A stretch of DNA of 64,000 bases from Rhabdophis nuchalis. Lineage: Eukaryota; Chordata; Lepidosauria; Squamata; Natricidae. The notes under the pieces were generated by a model, which saw only the letters and a program-made list of their open reading frames with translations, searched no databases and was not told the origin of the DNA. Within the stretch, counting starts at the first letter, position 1, and each line of letters opens with the position of its first letter. Made by a program: the position numbers and the translations under genes. Shown one piece after another: positions 32,440 through 44,213 of this stretch. The stretch spans positions 45,512,605 through 45,576,604 of the forward strand of contig CM077643.1 in NCBI GenBank assembly GCA_039707465.1. Reading direction: 5' to 3'.

Positions 32440-32620
32440 ACAGAATTGAAAAGGGATCTTGGAGTTCTTCTAGTCTAACTCAAGCAGGAAATCCTATATT
32501 GTTTCAGACAACTGGCTGTTCAATCTCTTCTTAGAAACCTCCAGTGAAGGAGTACCCACAGATGTGTCTTTATTCCCCTCCAATCACTAATCAGGCTTCA
32601 CGATAACCATTTCCCTTCCA
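32440..32620 (-). mobile_element. Old CR1-like LINE 3' remnant
   Basis: The plus strand reads tcttggagttcttctagtct, caggaaatcc, cagacaactggctgttcaat and cttcttagaaacctccagtg. This is the diverged reverse complement of the CR1 3' end. Confidence 0.65.
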
Positions 32621-35076
32621 GTCCTTGCCTTTTCCATTAATGGTTTATTTCTGAGTTCCTTCCAATCCCATTTTTCCATCCCCACCTTCAGTTTCAGACA
32701 CCAGGTTCTCTCTCCATGCCTAACCAGGGAGAGAGGAGTGGTGGGTAGCCTTCTTTATTTCAACATTTAGGAAGGGATAGTTTTCTGCTTATTTGCTCCT
32801 TGACATTGTCGGCTTCAGTCCAAACCACTGCCATAAGGGGAAAGGCAGGGCATTTAATTGGTGTTGGAATTTTACATCCTCGCTCTCGTTCAGTTATAAA
32901 TCATGATGCAACCCCATAGGAGGAAACATGGCAGAGTAATTTGTTTTCTTCAAAGTAGATCTTCAGACACATTTACATTTTGGCGATTAATTTGATTTAA
33001 CGCCACTAAGGCTGGTCAATTCTTTTCTCCCTATATAATCGATTTAGCATGCTTTAACTAATCCTGCCATGGAAAGCTGAGTTATATCAGTATTAAATAA
33101 CAGGTGTCCTTTAACAGGGAGACTCCATTAAACAACTAATCAATGCAAGAAACAATATACTGGCCGCTGCAGTTCAAGATATAAAACAGCATTGCTATTA
33201 CAGACAATTATTTCATAATACCTAATCTTATGTTAAGAAGGAGAAGGAAAGAAAGGGATAAATTGGTATGTCGCAACATGGGATCAACTGGGGCTTAGCT
33301 TCGTTCTAAGGGACAATAAGTCTGTGATCCTGATGTGAAAGTGGGACAAACAATTGACATTTAAAGGCTTATTGTCCTGGGAGGGGGGAAAGCCTCACCA
33401 AAAGGTCCCCATTCTTCTAACTGTCTGTAATCCAACTATGGTAATCAGGAGCTGTGAGTGCCTACAGATACATATTCAAGACAAAAGCAGAACTGTACCA
33501 GAAAGAGACAGATTGGGAGCATTCATTAAGTGCATACGATTAGCATAGATAAACCCATATCCGCATAAATGGATTGTTTTTAATAAAAAAGTAAAACCTA
33601 GCCTATAAATCCGCCCCCCTGCCTTGATTACTTATTTATCGTTTTGCAAGTTGTACAAAAAATTGCTATTAATTGCATGCATTTTGTTAACTTCTGGCAT
33701 GGCGCAACACATTTTAATGTTACCTCTTTAACAGTTCTTTTATAATGAAGAATGGACATATAAAGATTGACCACACACAAATATAAACTACATTTAGATG
33801 CTTCATGAGGATTTGCAAAATAAAGACTGTATCCACTTCAGATTTCAACGAGGGGGATATCACTTTTGTACTTTTCCAATCTCACACGATGAAAACTTTT
33901 CTGCAGGCAGAAATCTCACAATTCAAAACTTTGTGAATATTTCTTCTCCAGGAGAAAAGAATCCACCCCAACTTTGCATTGATTTTTCTATCTGCAGACA
34001 ATTGTTATTGAGTCATTAATTGCATGTTTAACTCTGTGGGGCTCAGGGCAAAGTGTCTCCATGTCTTTCATTCTTGGAATAATCCAGTGAGGAGTTAGCC
34101 TAGGACTACATGTGGAAAAACAGAGATTTTAATCCAGTCTATCCATCACTAGATTACAAATTCGCCAGAACTGGGGAACCTGATCTGCAGAATGCAATCC
34201 TTTCCCCCATAATAGCAATCTACTACTATCTCATTCTACTAGATATACAAACCATATCTTTGCTGATTAATCAAATGCTCAATTGTAATCAGTTTCATAT
34301 GTTCATCCATACATCCCCATCAAACAATTCCCTTTTGGCTAAGAAGTGTTATGCAAAATGCAGGAAAGGTGTTAGAAATAGTAAGCTAAACAAATTAAAG
34401 GCATGAGGTACTACAGACAAATAGAGCTACAGTATATCAATTTACAACAATTCGATTCACTGTACAGAATATCTTAAATATTTTTCTCGCGTTGCAAATT
34501 CTATGTCTTTCTACCACTTCACACGTTGCTTTTTTCTCCTTTACATGTCTCATCTCTTTCTTTTCAGCATCTCTTTGTTCAGTCTAACCAAAACTTTCTT
34601 GACCCATTCACTGTACTTTCATATATTTGTTTTATTTTATTTGATTCTCATTTATTTGTCATAATACCCACTATCTTTTTAACAGTGTTTGCACATGTTC
34701 AGACCCACACTTCTTGTTGCATCATAAATTCTTCCTAAAATTCACTGCGAATCATTAAGGTTCTTCACCAATAAGACAATATTATCTGCATACAAGTGTA
34801 CATGTACATGCACATCCCCAACAAGATAAACCTACGTCAACAAGGTAAACTTTCATCACCACAAGCATTCCTTATCCATTAAATATCATATATCCTTGTT
34901 TTGGCTCAATGCTGAACCATTTGCTTAGTATTCTGTTCTGGTGAATAGTTTACTTCTATCATCTCCAATTTTAATCACATCTGTGCAGTATTTCTTCCTA
35001 CACTTCTATAACAAAAAAAACCCCTCAGTTTTACTCCAAATATGTTCATATTATTCCTTATAAGCTAGGAACTTTT
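32621..35076. other. Repeat-poor AT-rich stretch, no gene recognised
   Basis: About 2.4 kb without recognisable transposon ends, unusual for this window. Homeobox-like TAAT words and long phrases such as cgattaatttgatttaacgc near 32983 give it the look of conserved noncoding DNA. I cannot test conservation. Frames are short. Confidence 0.3.
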
Positions 35077-35805
35077 TCAATGCAATGCAATGCAATACAA
35101 TACAATATAATACAATAGCAGAGTTGGAAGGGACCTTGGAGGTCTTCTAGTCCAACCCCCTGCCTAGGCAGGAAACCCTATACCATTTCAGACAAATGGC
35201 TATCCAACATCTTCTTAAAGACTTCCAGTGTTGGGGCATTCACAACTTTTGGAGGCAAGCTGTTCCACTGATTAATTGTTCTGTCAGGAAATTTCTCCTC
35301 AGTTCTAAGTTGCTTCTTCTCCTTGATTACTTTCCATCCATTGCTTGTTCTGCCCTCAGGTGCCTTGGAGAATAGTTTGACTCCCTTTTCTTTGTGGCAG
35401 CCCCTGAGATATTGGAACACTGCTATCATGTCTCCCCTAGTCCTTCTTTTCATTAAACTAGATATACCCAGTTCCTACAACCATTCTTTATTATGTTTTA
35501 GTCTCCAGTCCCCTAATCATCTTTGTTGCTCTTCTCTGTACTCTTTCTAGAGTCTCCACATCTTTTCTACATCGTGGTGACCAAAACTGAATGCAGTATT
35601 CCAAGTGTGACCTTACCCAGGCATTATAAAGTAGTATTAACACTTCACATGACCTTGATTCTATCCCTCTGTTTATGCAGCCTAGAACTGTGTTGGCTTT
35701 TTTGGCAGCTGCTGCACACTGCTGGCTCATATTTAAATGGTTGTCCACTAGGATTCCAAGATCCCTCTCATATAGTTACTGCTATTGAGCAAGATACTTT
35801 TATCT
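35077..35805 (-). mobile_element. CR1/L3-like LINE, C-terminal third with (ATTGT)n tail
   Basis: Minus-strand frames 35748-35491 and 35453-35178 encode [78 protein letters not shown] and WNSLPPKVVNAPTLEVFKKM. This is the region after the RT palm of a CR1-clade protein. A frameshift separates the two parts. The 3' UTR ends in a tail reading (AATGC/AATAC)n on the plus strand at 35077-35120. Confidence 0.9.
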
Positions 35806-36009
35806 AAAGGCAACGTAGCAAGACAAGAGCCTGTTGTTCCCAATCCCCCAACTAGAAGGCTTATGACTTAGTTGATGTGAGGGTACAAAATGTTCAACAG
35901 CCAAGGAAATAAAACATTTCTTTTTACATCTGGGATGGGCAGAAATGTTGTCAATTTAGCTAGGATCAGAATCTCATGAGTTAGGAAACAGGCTTGTGGA
36001 GTACATGTG

Positions 36010-36090
36010 CATAAATACAATACAATACAATAGCAGAGTTGGAAGGGACCTTGTAGGTCTTCTAGTCCAACCCCCTGCATGGGCAGGAAG
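36010..36090 (-). mobile_element. CR1/L3-like 3' UTR remnant
   Basis: (ATACA)n, then gcagagttggaagggacctt and ctagtccaaccccctgcatg, the conserved CR1 3' end, strongly 5'-truncated. Confidence 0.8.
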
Positions 36091-36136
36091 AGAGAGAGCT
36101 CTTAAAGAGAGAGCTCTTAAAGAGAGAGAGCTCTGT
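36089..36136. repeat. Short imperfect tandem repeat with agagagagctctt units
   Basis: Three units of about 17 bp containing the palindrome gagctc, at 36089-36136. Confidence 0.6.
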
Positions 36137-37004
36137 CCAGAAACAAAGAAATTAAATGGAAGAAGAGACTTATAAAGAAACATGAAGAAAGAGACTATAG
36201 AGACAAGCAATTGAGACAAAAAAATCTGCTGAGAAAGAGATCTGTGAAAGAAATGTAATCTCTCTTAAAGGACATCGGGCTGTGAGCTGGGTATGATGAG
36301 AAAATAATGATTATAAGGCAAGAAAGTGCTTTACTGGCCAAGAAGGGTGGAGAATCCAAATTGCTGATTGCACAGTTGATGTTGCAGAGATCTCTGTTCA
36401 CCTCCAACAAAACAGGCTTGAACTCATCCTAAATAACTTTGCAAGATGTAGCCTCAGTTGGACCTGCCCAGGAGTGTCTAGTTCAACAAATGCAAACCAC
36501 ATTATCTCCTAGATGTCCTCCAGACTCTTCATAGTGACCCAACAAACATTCTATTTGTTCACCTTTACCCAAAAGCAGGGGTGAGCCAAAGGTCCAAAAA
36601 TTCACCAGGATGCTGATTTGTTCTCTTTGCAAGGGCTAAGAAAAGAAAAGAAAAGAAAAGGGCTATAGCAGAAAACTCCTTAGAAATAAATTCAGAATTC
36701 AAAAGCAGCAAGGAATGTTAGTACTGAGACAATTAACTAGCAAATTCTCTGAAATTCAGCACCTGAATTACTGAATTCCACAAGGAAAAGCTAAATGGAG
36801 CTTTTGTCTGGAGTTAAAACCTTTTTTTTCCAATAGCCATATGTACTGAATTGAGTGTCCTACAGACTAGATAGTGACTTTTTTTTTTTGAAAAGGTCCA
36901 ATGGGGTGAGAGAAGAGGAATTCAGGCTCAGAGGGGTTTCTTTTCCCTCAGTCTGGGTGGGTGGCAGGTTCCGACTGAAACCAAAGACTAAAGAATCAAC
37001 CCTA
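36137..37004. other. Unique sequence, nothing recognised
   Basis: It includes an (AAAAG)n run near 36635-36662 and a T run at 36880-36891. There is no gene signal. Confidence 0.4.
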
Positions 37005-37310
37005 TCAGTCATGGCAAATCCCATGACACACATGTCAGAGGGGACATGCCGTGTTTTGGGTGACATGCCAGCATTCACCAATACCTGACAATGACTATTT
37101 TTGAAAGCACATCCCATTCTCCTGTGATTTTCAAAGGAGGCCACCTGAGAATGGGGTGTGCTCTCATGCAGCCTCCACAGCTTCCAAAGATCACATGAGA
37201 CTAGACCATACTTTTGCGTAGTTTTTGGAGACTCCAGAGGCCACAGAAGAGCATTCTCCCAAATCACTTCAAGAATGAAGGCCTTTTGACACCTGGAGCA
37301 GCCTTGAGTA
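37005..37310. mobile_element. Probable degenerate hAT-like element
   Basis: catggcaaatcccatgacac, acatgtcagagg and gtgacatgcc resemble the tgatggcgaacctatggcac family seen at 2121. The 189-codon minus-strand frame across it has no known motif. Family and borders are uncertain. Confidence 0.35.
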
Positions 37311-37574
37311 GGCCACAGTGGCATGTCAACAGAAAGACAACACACCTTCCTGTCATTTAGGATACTGCTTATAAGTGCTAGGTGGTTAGAGCGCAAAGCA
37401 TTGTTAGAGACCCCACACACCCTCTTCACAGTCTGTTTCTGTTCTCCTCCTCTGGGAGGAGGTTCTGGAGTATTTCTGACAGGACTTGCAGATTCTGTTA
37501 CAGCTTTGTTTCTTATGCCATCCGTTTGGTAAACTCACAAGATTTATTTCTCTCGCAATGTACATGTATACATA

Positions 37575-37690
37575 GTACAGCATAGTATAGTCTTTATTGT
37601 CAGTGTACAAAATAAATACAACAAAATTGGTTTTAGCCTCACTGGTGCAAAATTATAGCGGAAACAGGAAAAAGAACATCCAAATTAGAT
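37575..37690 (-). mobile_element. Rex1-like LINE 3' end
   Basis: tctttattgtcagtgtacaa and tacaacaaaattggttttag are the reverse complement of the 3' end at 56410-56479 (ccaattttgttgtatac, gtacaatgacaat). 5'-truncated. Confidence 0.6.
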
Positions 37691-37729
37691 TGTGTTGTTT
37701 CTCCATGTCATATAATATATGTACATGCA

Positions 37730-37840
<111 letters not shown>

Positions 37841-37843
<3 letters not shown>

Positions 37844-37930
37844 ATATACCGCCCTTCTCCCTCTCGGAACTCAGGGCGGTGAACAGCCACAATAAAAACA
37901 GGAAATACAAAAGTTAAAATGGCTTATTAA
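37841..37930 (-). mobile_element. L2-like LINE tail
   Basis: Reverse of the L2 3' UTR: atataccgcccttctccctc, ggaactcagggcggtgaaca. Its tail merges into the TTTA array. Confidence 0.7.
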
Positions 37931-38054
37931 TATATAATTAAATACTTCGATGACGTCTGGTCGGGTGGGCGGAGTCTCCCACCACCGCCACTACTAGCTT
38001 GCATGAACCAGGGTGAACCGGCAGAATACCACCTCTGGTGGACCCTTTGAGAGC

Positions 38055-38145
38055 TGTACGCAACCTTATTTTATTTTAATGTATACTGATTAGTGTACAT
38101 TCAAAGTGACAATAAAGTATTCTAAGTCTAAGCCTAAGCCTAACC
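38055..38145 (+). mobile_element. Rex1-like LINE 3' end
   Basis: gtacattcaaagtgacaata and aagtattctaagtctaagcc match the type of end seen at 56450, with a TCTAAG/CCTAAG tail. Confidence 0.5.
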
Positions 38146-38237
38146 TAAAATAAGCAATGTGTGGCAGTTTCTGGGGATCCCACACAGGATTGGACTATAG
38201 GTATATATTAAATAATATGTAAAGAATTGATTCTCTT

Positions 38238-40287
38238 GAGATCACTTCCGGTTTTCGTGGGTGACGGACGTGTTTGATACACATCTGCCGCTTGCTGTCC
38301 TGGTGCCCCCCCCCGGGGGGGCACAGGGGTTTTTGGAGGAACCCCCTGCCGTATGGGCGGCTCGCTGGAGACCCCCAACCAGGCGGTGGCCAGTGGGGTG
38401 TCTTTCCAGCCTCACCCCAGGAGCCGGGAAGCAGAAAGGGGAGGGGGCTTTGCCTTTTCGCTGATGGACTCTGGAATCAACGGAAGGATTTGAAAGCTGG
38501 CTGGAGTGCTGGGGATGGAGGACTGTACCGAATCTCCTGGCTTGAATTTGAGGGGCAAACAAGTACTGTGAGTTTTACATTCAATCAATTTTAAATGGAG
38601 AATGGAGGGGGAAGTTTATCCATTTTAAACCCCCCCCCCTCGCAACAAGGCGGCGATCCAACAAATTCTCCTCAGGAATGGGGAGAAAAAGAGGATTAAA
38701 CTATCATCTGAAATAACTGCAGTTTAAAAATAATTGTATCTACAAGATCGCAGTTGCAACATAATATCAGAGCCTTTTTGCAACAAGAAATGATACTTTT
38801 ACTTTCCTTCCTGTGAGGAAGCGGGGAAAATGGCTCCTCTTTGTTCTCTGCTGGAAAACCTTCGCTTTGTCCACGAACTATTCCTTCAGTGCTTAAGATC
38901 GTAAGGCACCAAATCTTCACTTTAACGTCTCCTCGAGAAGCCTTTAGTATCTCTCCCAATACATGGCCACTTGGACTTTGACAATATAGTTATTTCTCTT
39001 TGGTTCCTTATAACTTTTACTCGAGCTGTTTCCTATATCTTGGACTTCACTGGCTGCCTGCTCTTCCGATGCCATTTCTTTTACAAGAACTTACAATCAC
39101 GACAAACCACCCACTGGAAAGTCCTTTTCCGCTCCATCTTCAATCCGCTCCAACCCAAATCTGCAACAGCCAAAGATCACAGCAATGTTGCAAAAAGAAG
39201 CGACTGGCGAGAGCGCTCAGGAGCTGTCAACAAACGAGATGCTCCAGGATATAATGAAAAATGTACAGGAAATGAGAAAAGATCTGATAAGCCTAAAAAT
39301 AGAACTGTTGGAAGCACAAAGAAGTACAATGGATAATAAACAAAAAATTGAGGCGTTAGAGGGAAGAACAGCTGAGATGAAGGAAGAGATAAAGGAAATT
39401 CAGAAAGAAAGTACAGAAATGGGAGGTTATATGTCTAAGATAGAGTTTGAAAGAATGTCTTTTTTTCTCAAGTTCCAGAACGTACCAGAGATAGAAGGAG
39501 ACGATCTTAAAGATTTGATTAGTACAATTTTAGCAGATTATATTAAGAGAAGTAAAGAACACCTCTGGTGGGATATGGACCTGATTTATAGAATTAACTC
39601 AGCATATGCTAGAGTAAATGATGTACCAAGAGAGGTTCATATTAAATTTCTAAGAAGGTCCACAAGGAATGAGATATTGAGGGCACAGCGGGGGGGGGGG
39701 GGCATTGAAATATCAAGAAAAAGAAATTACCATTTTGAAGCACATTCCAAAAAAAATTAGAGAGATAAGAAGGAAATATTCCTTCTTGTCCAAAAAATTA
39801 TACAAAAAAGGAATTTGGTTCAAATGGTTACTACCTGATGGAATGTTGGTCTTCTGGGAGGGAGGTAAAATTAGAGTTAAAACAATAGGAGAGGCGGAGG
39901 CCTTTCTCCAAAAGCATTCTTCACTCCTAGAAGACGAAGAAGAGGGAATGGGAGGGGCCATGGCCCCGCCCATCGGCGGGAAGGAAGAAGAAGAATCAAT
40001 AGCAAAAAGACTCAGATCTCAAAAATGATTTTGTTTGAGTTTATTACTGTGATTTTTGAAAAGGGATGGTAAGGAAAAACAAGATTGAATGTATGAATTA
40101 TGCAAGGTAAATATATGTATACTTGCCCTTTGCTTTTTTGTAAAAAAAAATTGTATTTGTATGGAGTTTGGGGGGGGACCGCCACCTCCGACATGGAAGC
40201 CACTAAAATGTCATTACATACCCTATAACCCTTTTTCCCATGCCTATTGTAAAAACCAATAAAATTGTTTTTCCAAAAAAAAAAAAA
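38238..40287 (+). mobile_element. Full-length ORF1-only L1 (half-L1), copy B
   Basis: An element of about 2,050 bp between copies of agaattgattctctt (38223-38237 and 40288-40302), its target duplication. The sense order is 5' UTR of about 950 bp starting gagatcacttccgg, ORF1 (39185-40028, frameshifted), 3' UTR of about 250 bp ending gtaaaaaccaataaaattg, then a poly(A) tail. No ORF2 is present. Its 3' UTR and ORF1 are diverged from copy A but clearly homologous, and very close to the truncated copy at 12795. Confidence 0.88.
39185..40028 (+). pseudogene. L1-type ORF1, frameshifted at a G run
   Basis: Two overlapping frames, 39185-39760 and 39705-40028, together span an ORF1 protein like copy A. 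The first has a coiled-coil N-terminus (KNVQEMRKDLISLKIELLEA), then FFLKFQNVPE, LADYIKRSK, LIYRINSAYARVNDVPREVH and IKFLRRSTRNEILRAQR. The second has EITILKHIPKKIREIRRKYS, WFKWLLPDGMLVFWEGG, IRVKTIGEAEAFLQKH and ends IAKRLRSQK. The break lies in a run of 12-13 G near 39690, where copy A has ordinary coding sequence. The G-run length probably caused the shift, or it could be a sequencing error. RNA-binding role as for copy A. Confidence 0.85.
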
Positions 40288-40302
40288 AGAATTGATTCTC
40301 TT

Positions 40303-41100
<798 letters not shown>

Positions 41101-41101
41101 A

Positions 41102-41486
41102 GAGGTAGTCCTCGACTTACAACTGAAATTCGGAGTGGAAATGACGTTGTAAGTCATTATGATCATAAGTCGAAGTATCCGTGCAACTGGAAAATATTTT
41201 TTGACCTTTTTTTGTGGCAGACTTTAAGTGAATGTGGAGTCTTTAAACAAAGTCAAGCAATTGGTGAAATAATTAAGAATGATTTCATTGGAATGAGTGA
41301 TTGGAAAGAGTGATTTTGGGGGGGAGGGACCTCCCCAAAATATCATTAATTGTGTTCATGTGACTGAGGAACACAAGCCATGCAACACATAGCCACATGA
41401 CCGCAGAGGGGCAGGATGACCAAATACAATAGCTATGGTCACTGTCATTTCGAACAGGTGTAAAGTGATTGGTGGAAGGCTACCTG
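41102..41486. mobile_element. caggtagtcctc-family MITE
   Basis: gaggtagtcctcgacttac at the left and gaaggctacctg at the right are inverted. Internal cacatgaccgcagagg and cattaattgtgttcatgtga words occur. An internal part differs from the 23398 copy, so it may be a subfamily. Confidence 0.55.
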
Positions 41487-41783
41487 CACGTATTCACTTT
41501 TTGTTAGCTACATCAAACACCAAGGATCTATTAAATTCAATTCAGCCTGCAATGCAAGAAATGTTGCAATAGACAAGATTTGGATCGTGAAACAAGATGT
41601 ATTTAATGATCCCCAGAGCAATGGTCTCAAGGGAATTAGTTTTCCTTGTTTTTAAAAGTGGGACAATGTTTTCAAGTACTCCTGGATTGCATTCAATTTG
41701 CCTCTCAATAGGCTGGTGTTCCCACATCTACAATCTCCAAAGGAAGATTTTTTCACCCTCAATTATGGGCTAGTTATTGCATT

Positions 41784-41811
41784 GGTTAGGGTTAGGGTTA
41801 GGGTTAGGGTT
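41784..41811 (+). repeat. Short interstitial telomeric repeat (TTAGGG)4
   Basis: Four perfect TTAGGG units plus partial units at both sides (28 bp), embedded in attgcatt/aatgcattgcat flanks. Confidence 0.9.
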
Positions 41812-42377
41812 GCAATGCATTGCATTCGTACTGTGAATTGAAGTATGCAGAAGACTAACACACAGAAAGAGCACCTTTGAAGCAATTACCTGAAGAAGCC
41901 CAAAATGACAGTGACCTCAAATCCTTACTAGAAAGAAAGCCACTTTCTCAAGTTCTCCAGACTGATGAAACAGCACAGAAGATCTGAGTAAGCTTGCTTC
42001 AGATTTTGCTACCGCCAACAAACGATTTTTTTAAGAAGAGACCAAACTAGCAGCTACTGGTTTTGTCTGGGAAACACAAGCGTCCCTCCCTGTCATAAAA
42101 TGTGCAACCTCTGCACTTTACCCAAAACTAGACAAGCATTAATTGTCCAAGCTGAGGAACTTTGAGCAAAAATGGAGCTGGATGCATGCAATCCTTTTTT
42201 TTTTCCCCTCTTCAAACTGAAGCATGTGTATTTCTAGAACTTTTGCAGATTGGGGAAAAATGATTATTATCTTTTTTTTAAAGCCAGGATGTGATTTGAT
42301 TGGCAGTAAAAAATTGTGCCTGCAAAATAAAATGTGAGTGCAAATTTCTCAGTAGCTAAAAACGATATGAGACTGCT
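41812..42377. other. Unique sequence, nothing recognised
   Basis: About 570 bp without known repeat. It ends at the stop codon of the possible minus-strand exon. Confidence 0.4.
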
Positions 42378-42521
42378 TCAGGATGGGAAGTTTCCACTAT
42401 GGCCAACGAAGTAAAAGATGCTGTTCTGCTCCACCATGAAGCCTTTGGAAGTGGACGGTGGGCAGTGGATGGCCCCGTGGACAGGCTCCAAGGAGGTGTT
42501 CTCCACAACCAAGAGGTGAAC
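42378..42521 (-). other. Possible coding exon or exon relic (unidentified)
   Basis: On the minus strand a frame of about 47 codons reads VENTSLEPVHGAIHC, then PPSTSKGFMVEQNSIF and YFVGHSGNFPS before a tga stop at 42378-42380. Most third codon positions are G or C, quite unlike the AT-rich surroundings. That is the pattern of real coding sequence. Upstream on that strand there is a ctaac branch-like motif and a T/G-rich stretch before gtggag. The splice site is weak. I do not recognise the protein. A processed pseudogene or chance remains possible. Confidence 0.3.
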
Positions 42522-42545
42522 ACACAAAATACCAACAAAATGTTA

Positions 42546-42739
42546 GAAGGGGATCGCATGATCCCAGAACACTGCAACTGTCATAAATATGAGTCAGTTC
42601 CTAAGCGTATGAATTTTGATCATCCCATGGGGATGCCACAATGATTGTAAGTGTGGAAAATGATCATGTCACTTTTTTCAGTGCCGTTGTAACTTTGAAC
42701 AGTCACTAAATGAACTGTTGTTAAGTCGAGAACTACCTG
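42546..42739. mobile_element. Partial caggtagtcctc-family MITE (right half)
   Basis: cataaatatgagtcagttcc, gaattttgatcatcccatgg, and ttaagtcgagaactacctg followed by TA. The left half is missing. Confidence 0.6.
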
Positions 42740-42856
42740 TACTTAACATTGGCATATACATATGTAATTTGTTGGTCCCATTCTCATAATTTTTCATTGC
42801 TCTTCAGTATTTCCACAGTCTTTCATCACAGATGATTATATCAGTTATGTTCTTAA

Positions 42857-43252
42857 CAGTGGCGGGATTCAGTCAGCTCGCTGACAGAGAACCGGTTGTT
42901 AACTTTCTAAGCAGTTCGGAGAACCGGTTGTTGGAAGAAATCTCATTTTGTTTTGTTTTTTCCCATTTTACAGGGCTAATCCTGTAAGGAAGGCAGGAAG
43001 GAAACTTCTGGTGTTGTTTCTAGCCTAATCTTTGTTTCCCTCTCCGGTTAACCCTTATGACATTGTAATAGCTAAGAAACTGCCTCTCCGGTTAACCCTT
43101 ATGACATTGTAACAGCTAAGGTGAAGCGCCCATCGACCCGAGTGACGTTGAGTTGGCCATGCCCAACCAGTCACATGACCACCGAGCCACACCTACCCAG
43201 CTGGTCATTAGGGCAGAGAACCGGTTGTTAAACTATTTGAATCCCACCACTG
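42857..43252. mobile_element. hAT-type MITE with perfect 8-bp target duplication
   Basis: The ends cagtggcgggattca and tgaatcccaccactg are inverted repeats. The 8-mer gttcttaa flanks it at 42849-42856 and 43253-43260. The motif gagaaccggttgtta appears three times inside. It contains a tandem duplication (43039-43120). Confidence 0.9.
43039..43120 (+). repeat. Tandem duplication inside the MITE
   Basis: cctctccggttaaccctta and following bases (38 bp) occur at 43039-43076 and 43083-43120 with one difference (aatagc/aacagc). Confidence 0.85.
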
Positions 43253-43597
43253 GTTCTTAATGTGTGTTCATTCCTTTTCTATATGTACATCTATACAGAT
43301 CTTTGCTTAAGATATGTATTCAAAACACTCAGGCCTTTTATTAAGTAGATAGTCATTACTCATCATTCTCATTTGTGGCTTTGCCTGTGAAGGGGGGGGG
43401 GTCCAAACACTTTTTCTGCACTTTCCTGTCTTCTTCCTGTCCCTCTTGGTCATATTCCCTAAGAGAATAATTTTCTCCTGATTTATATTCATTCAATTCT
43501 TCCCTTTATTTCCTATATTCACACAGAGTTCCATCATCAACATTCACTGGAGCACAATGTGCAGAATCACTCTCTTTGGATTGCTATTTCCATAGAC

Positions 43598-43732
43598 CAG
43601 GGGTCTGCAAAGTCGGCTCTTTTAAGATTGGTGGACTTCAACTCCCAGAATTCCCCAGCCAGCATAGCGGGCTGGGGAATTCTGGGAGTTGAAGTCCACC
43701 AGTCTTAAAAGAGCCGACTTTGCAGATCCCTG
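43598..43732. mobile_element. 135-bp near-perfect palindrome: hAT-type foldback MITE
   Basis: 63-bp arms differ at only two positions and enclose a loop of 9 bases. The arms start caggggtctgcaaagtcggc. The 8-mer ccatagac flanks exactly (43590-43597 and 43733-43740). The same family was hit by the half-L1 at 27061-29187. Confidence 0.92.
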
Positions 43733-43740
43733 CCATAGAC

Positions 43741-44213
43741 ACTCAAACAACCTTAGAACCAGTTCATGTTTTCAGAGAGATATATTTAAGTCCTTTATTC
43801 ATAATTAATCCTGTTATTTTACCTCCCTGTATGCATTCAGCATCCCTATTCCATAGGATCAGACCACTTTATTCATGTCTATCATAGTGTTTACAATTTT
43901 TCCTAGTTTTACTAAGCATATTTCTCCATTTCCCCCCCCCCCCTTTCTTTTACAATTATGTTACCCAATACTCTTATATTCCAAATCTTAGCTTTGATCA
44001 TCCCTCCATGGGTTTGTTTGTATGTATCACTTCTACCCCTCACGACTTTAGTCAACTGAGCTGTTGTCATTTTTCTGTAACTGATCTTTGGTTTTGGATC
44101 AATGTCGGTTTAAGGCTCAGTAGGCTGGTAGAGACACAGTATAAAATTTTAAAACAAAGTATTTTCTTGATGCTGTTGCTGATAATAACATGACCTTTTT
44201 TCTTTTACAATAG
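43741..44213. other. Unique sequence preceding a V2R-like exon
   Basis: AT-rich, with a poly-C run near 43932-43943. It ends in a pyrimidine-rich stretch and acaatag, a good splice acceptor, at 44213. Confidence 0.4.

Noticed and set aside
36860..37429. 189-codon minus-strand open frame, the longest one outside clear LINE sequence
   Set aside because: No recognisable domain, uneven composition with a Lys/Ser run from a poly-T tract, and part overlaps a probable degenerate hAT-like repeat. Length alone is not convincing.
42399..42644. Plus-strand 81-codon frame overlapping the possible exon
   Set aside because: Its third codon positions show no bias, whereas the minus-strand frame does. It also runs into MITE sequence.
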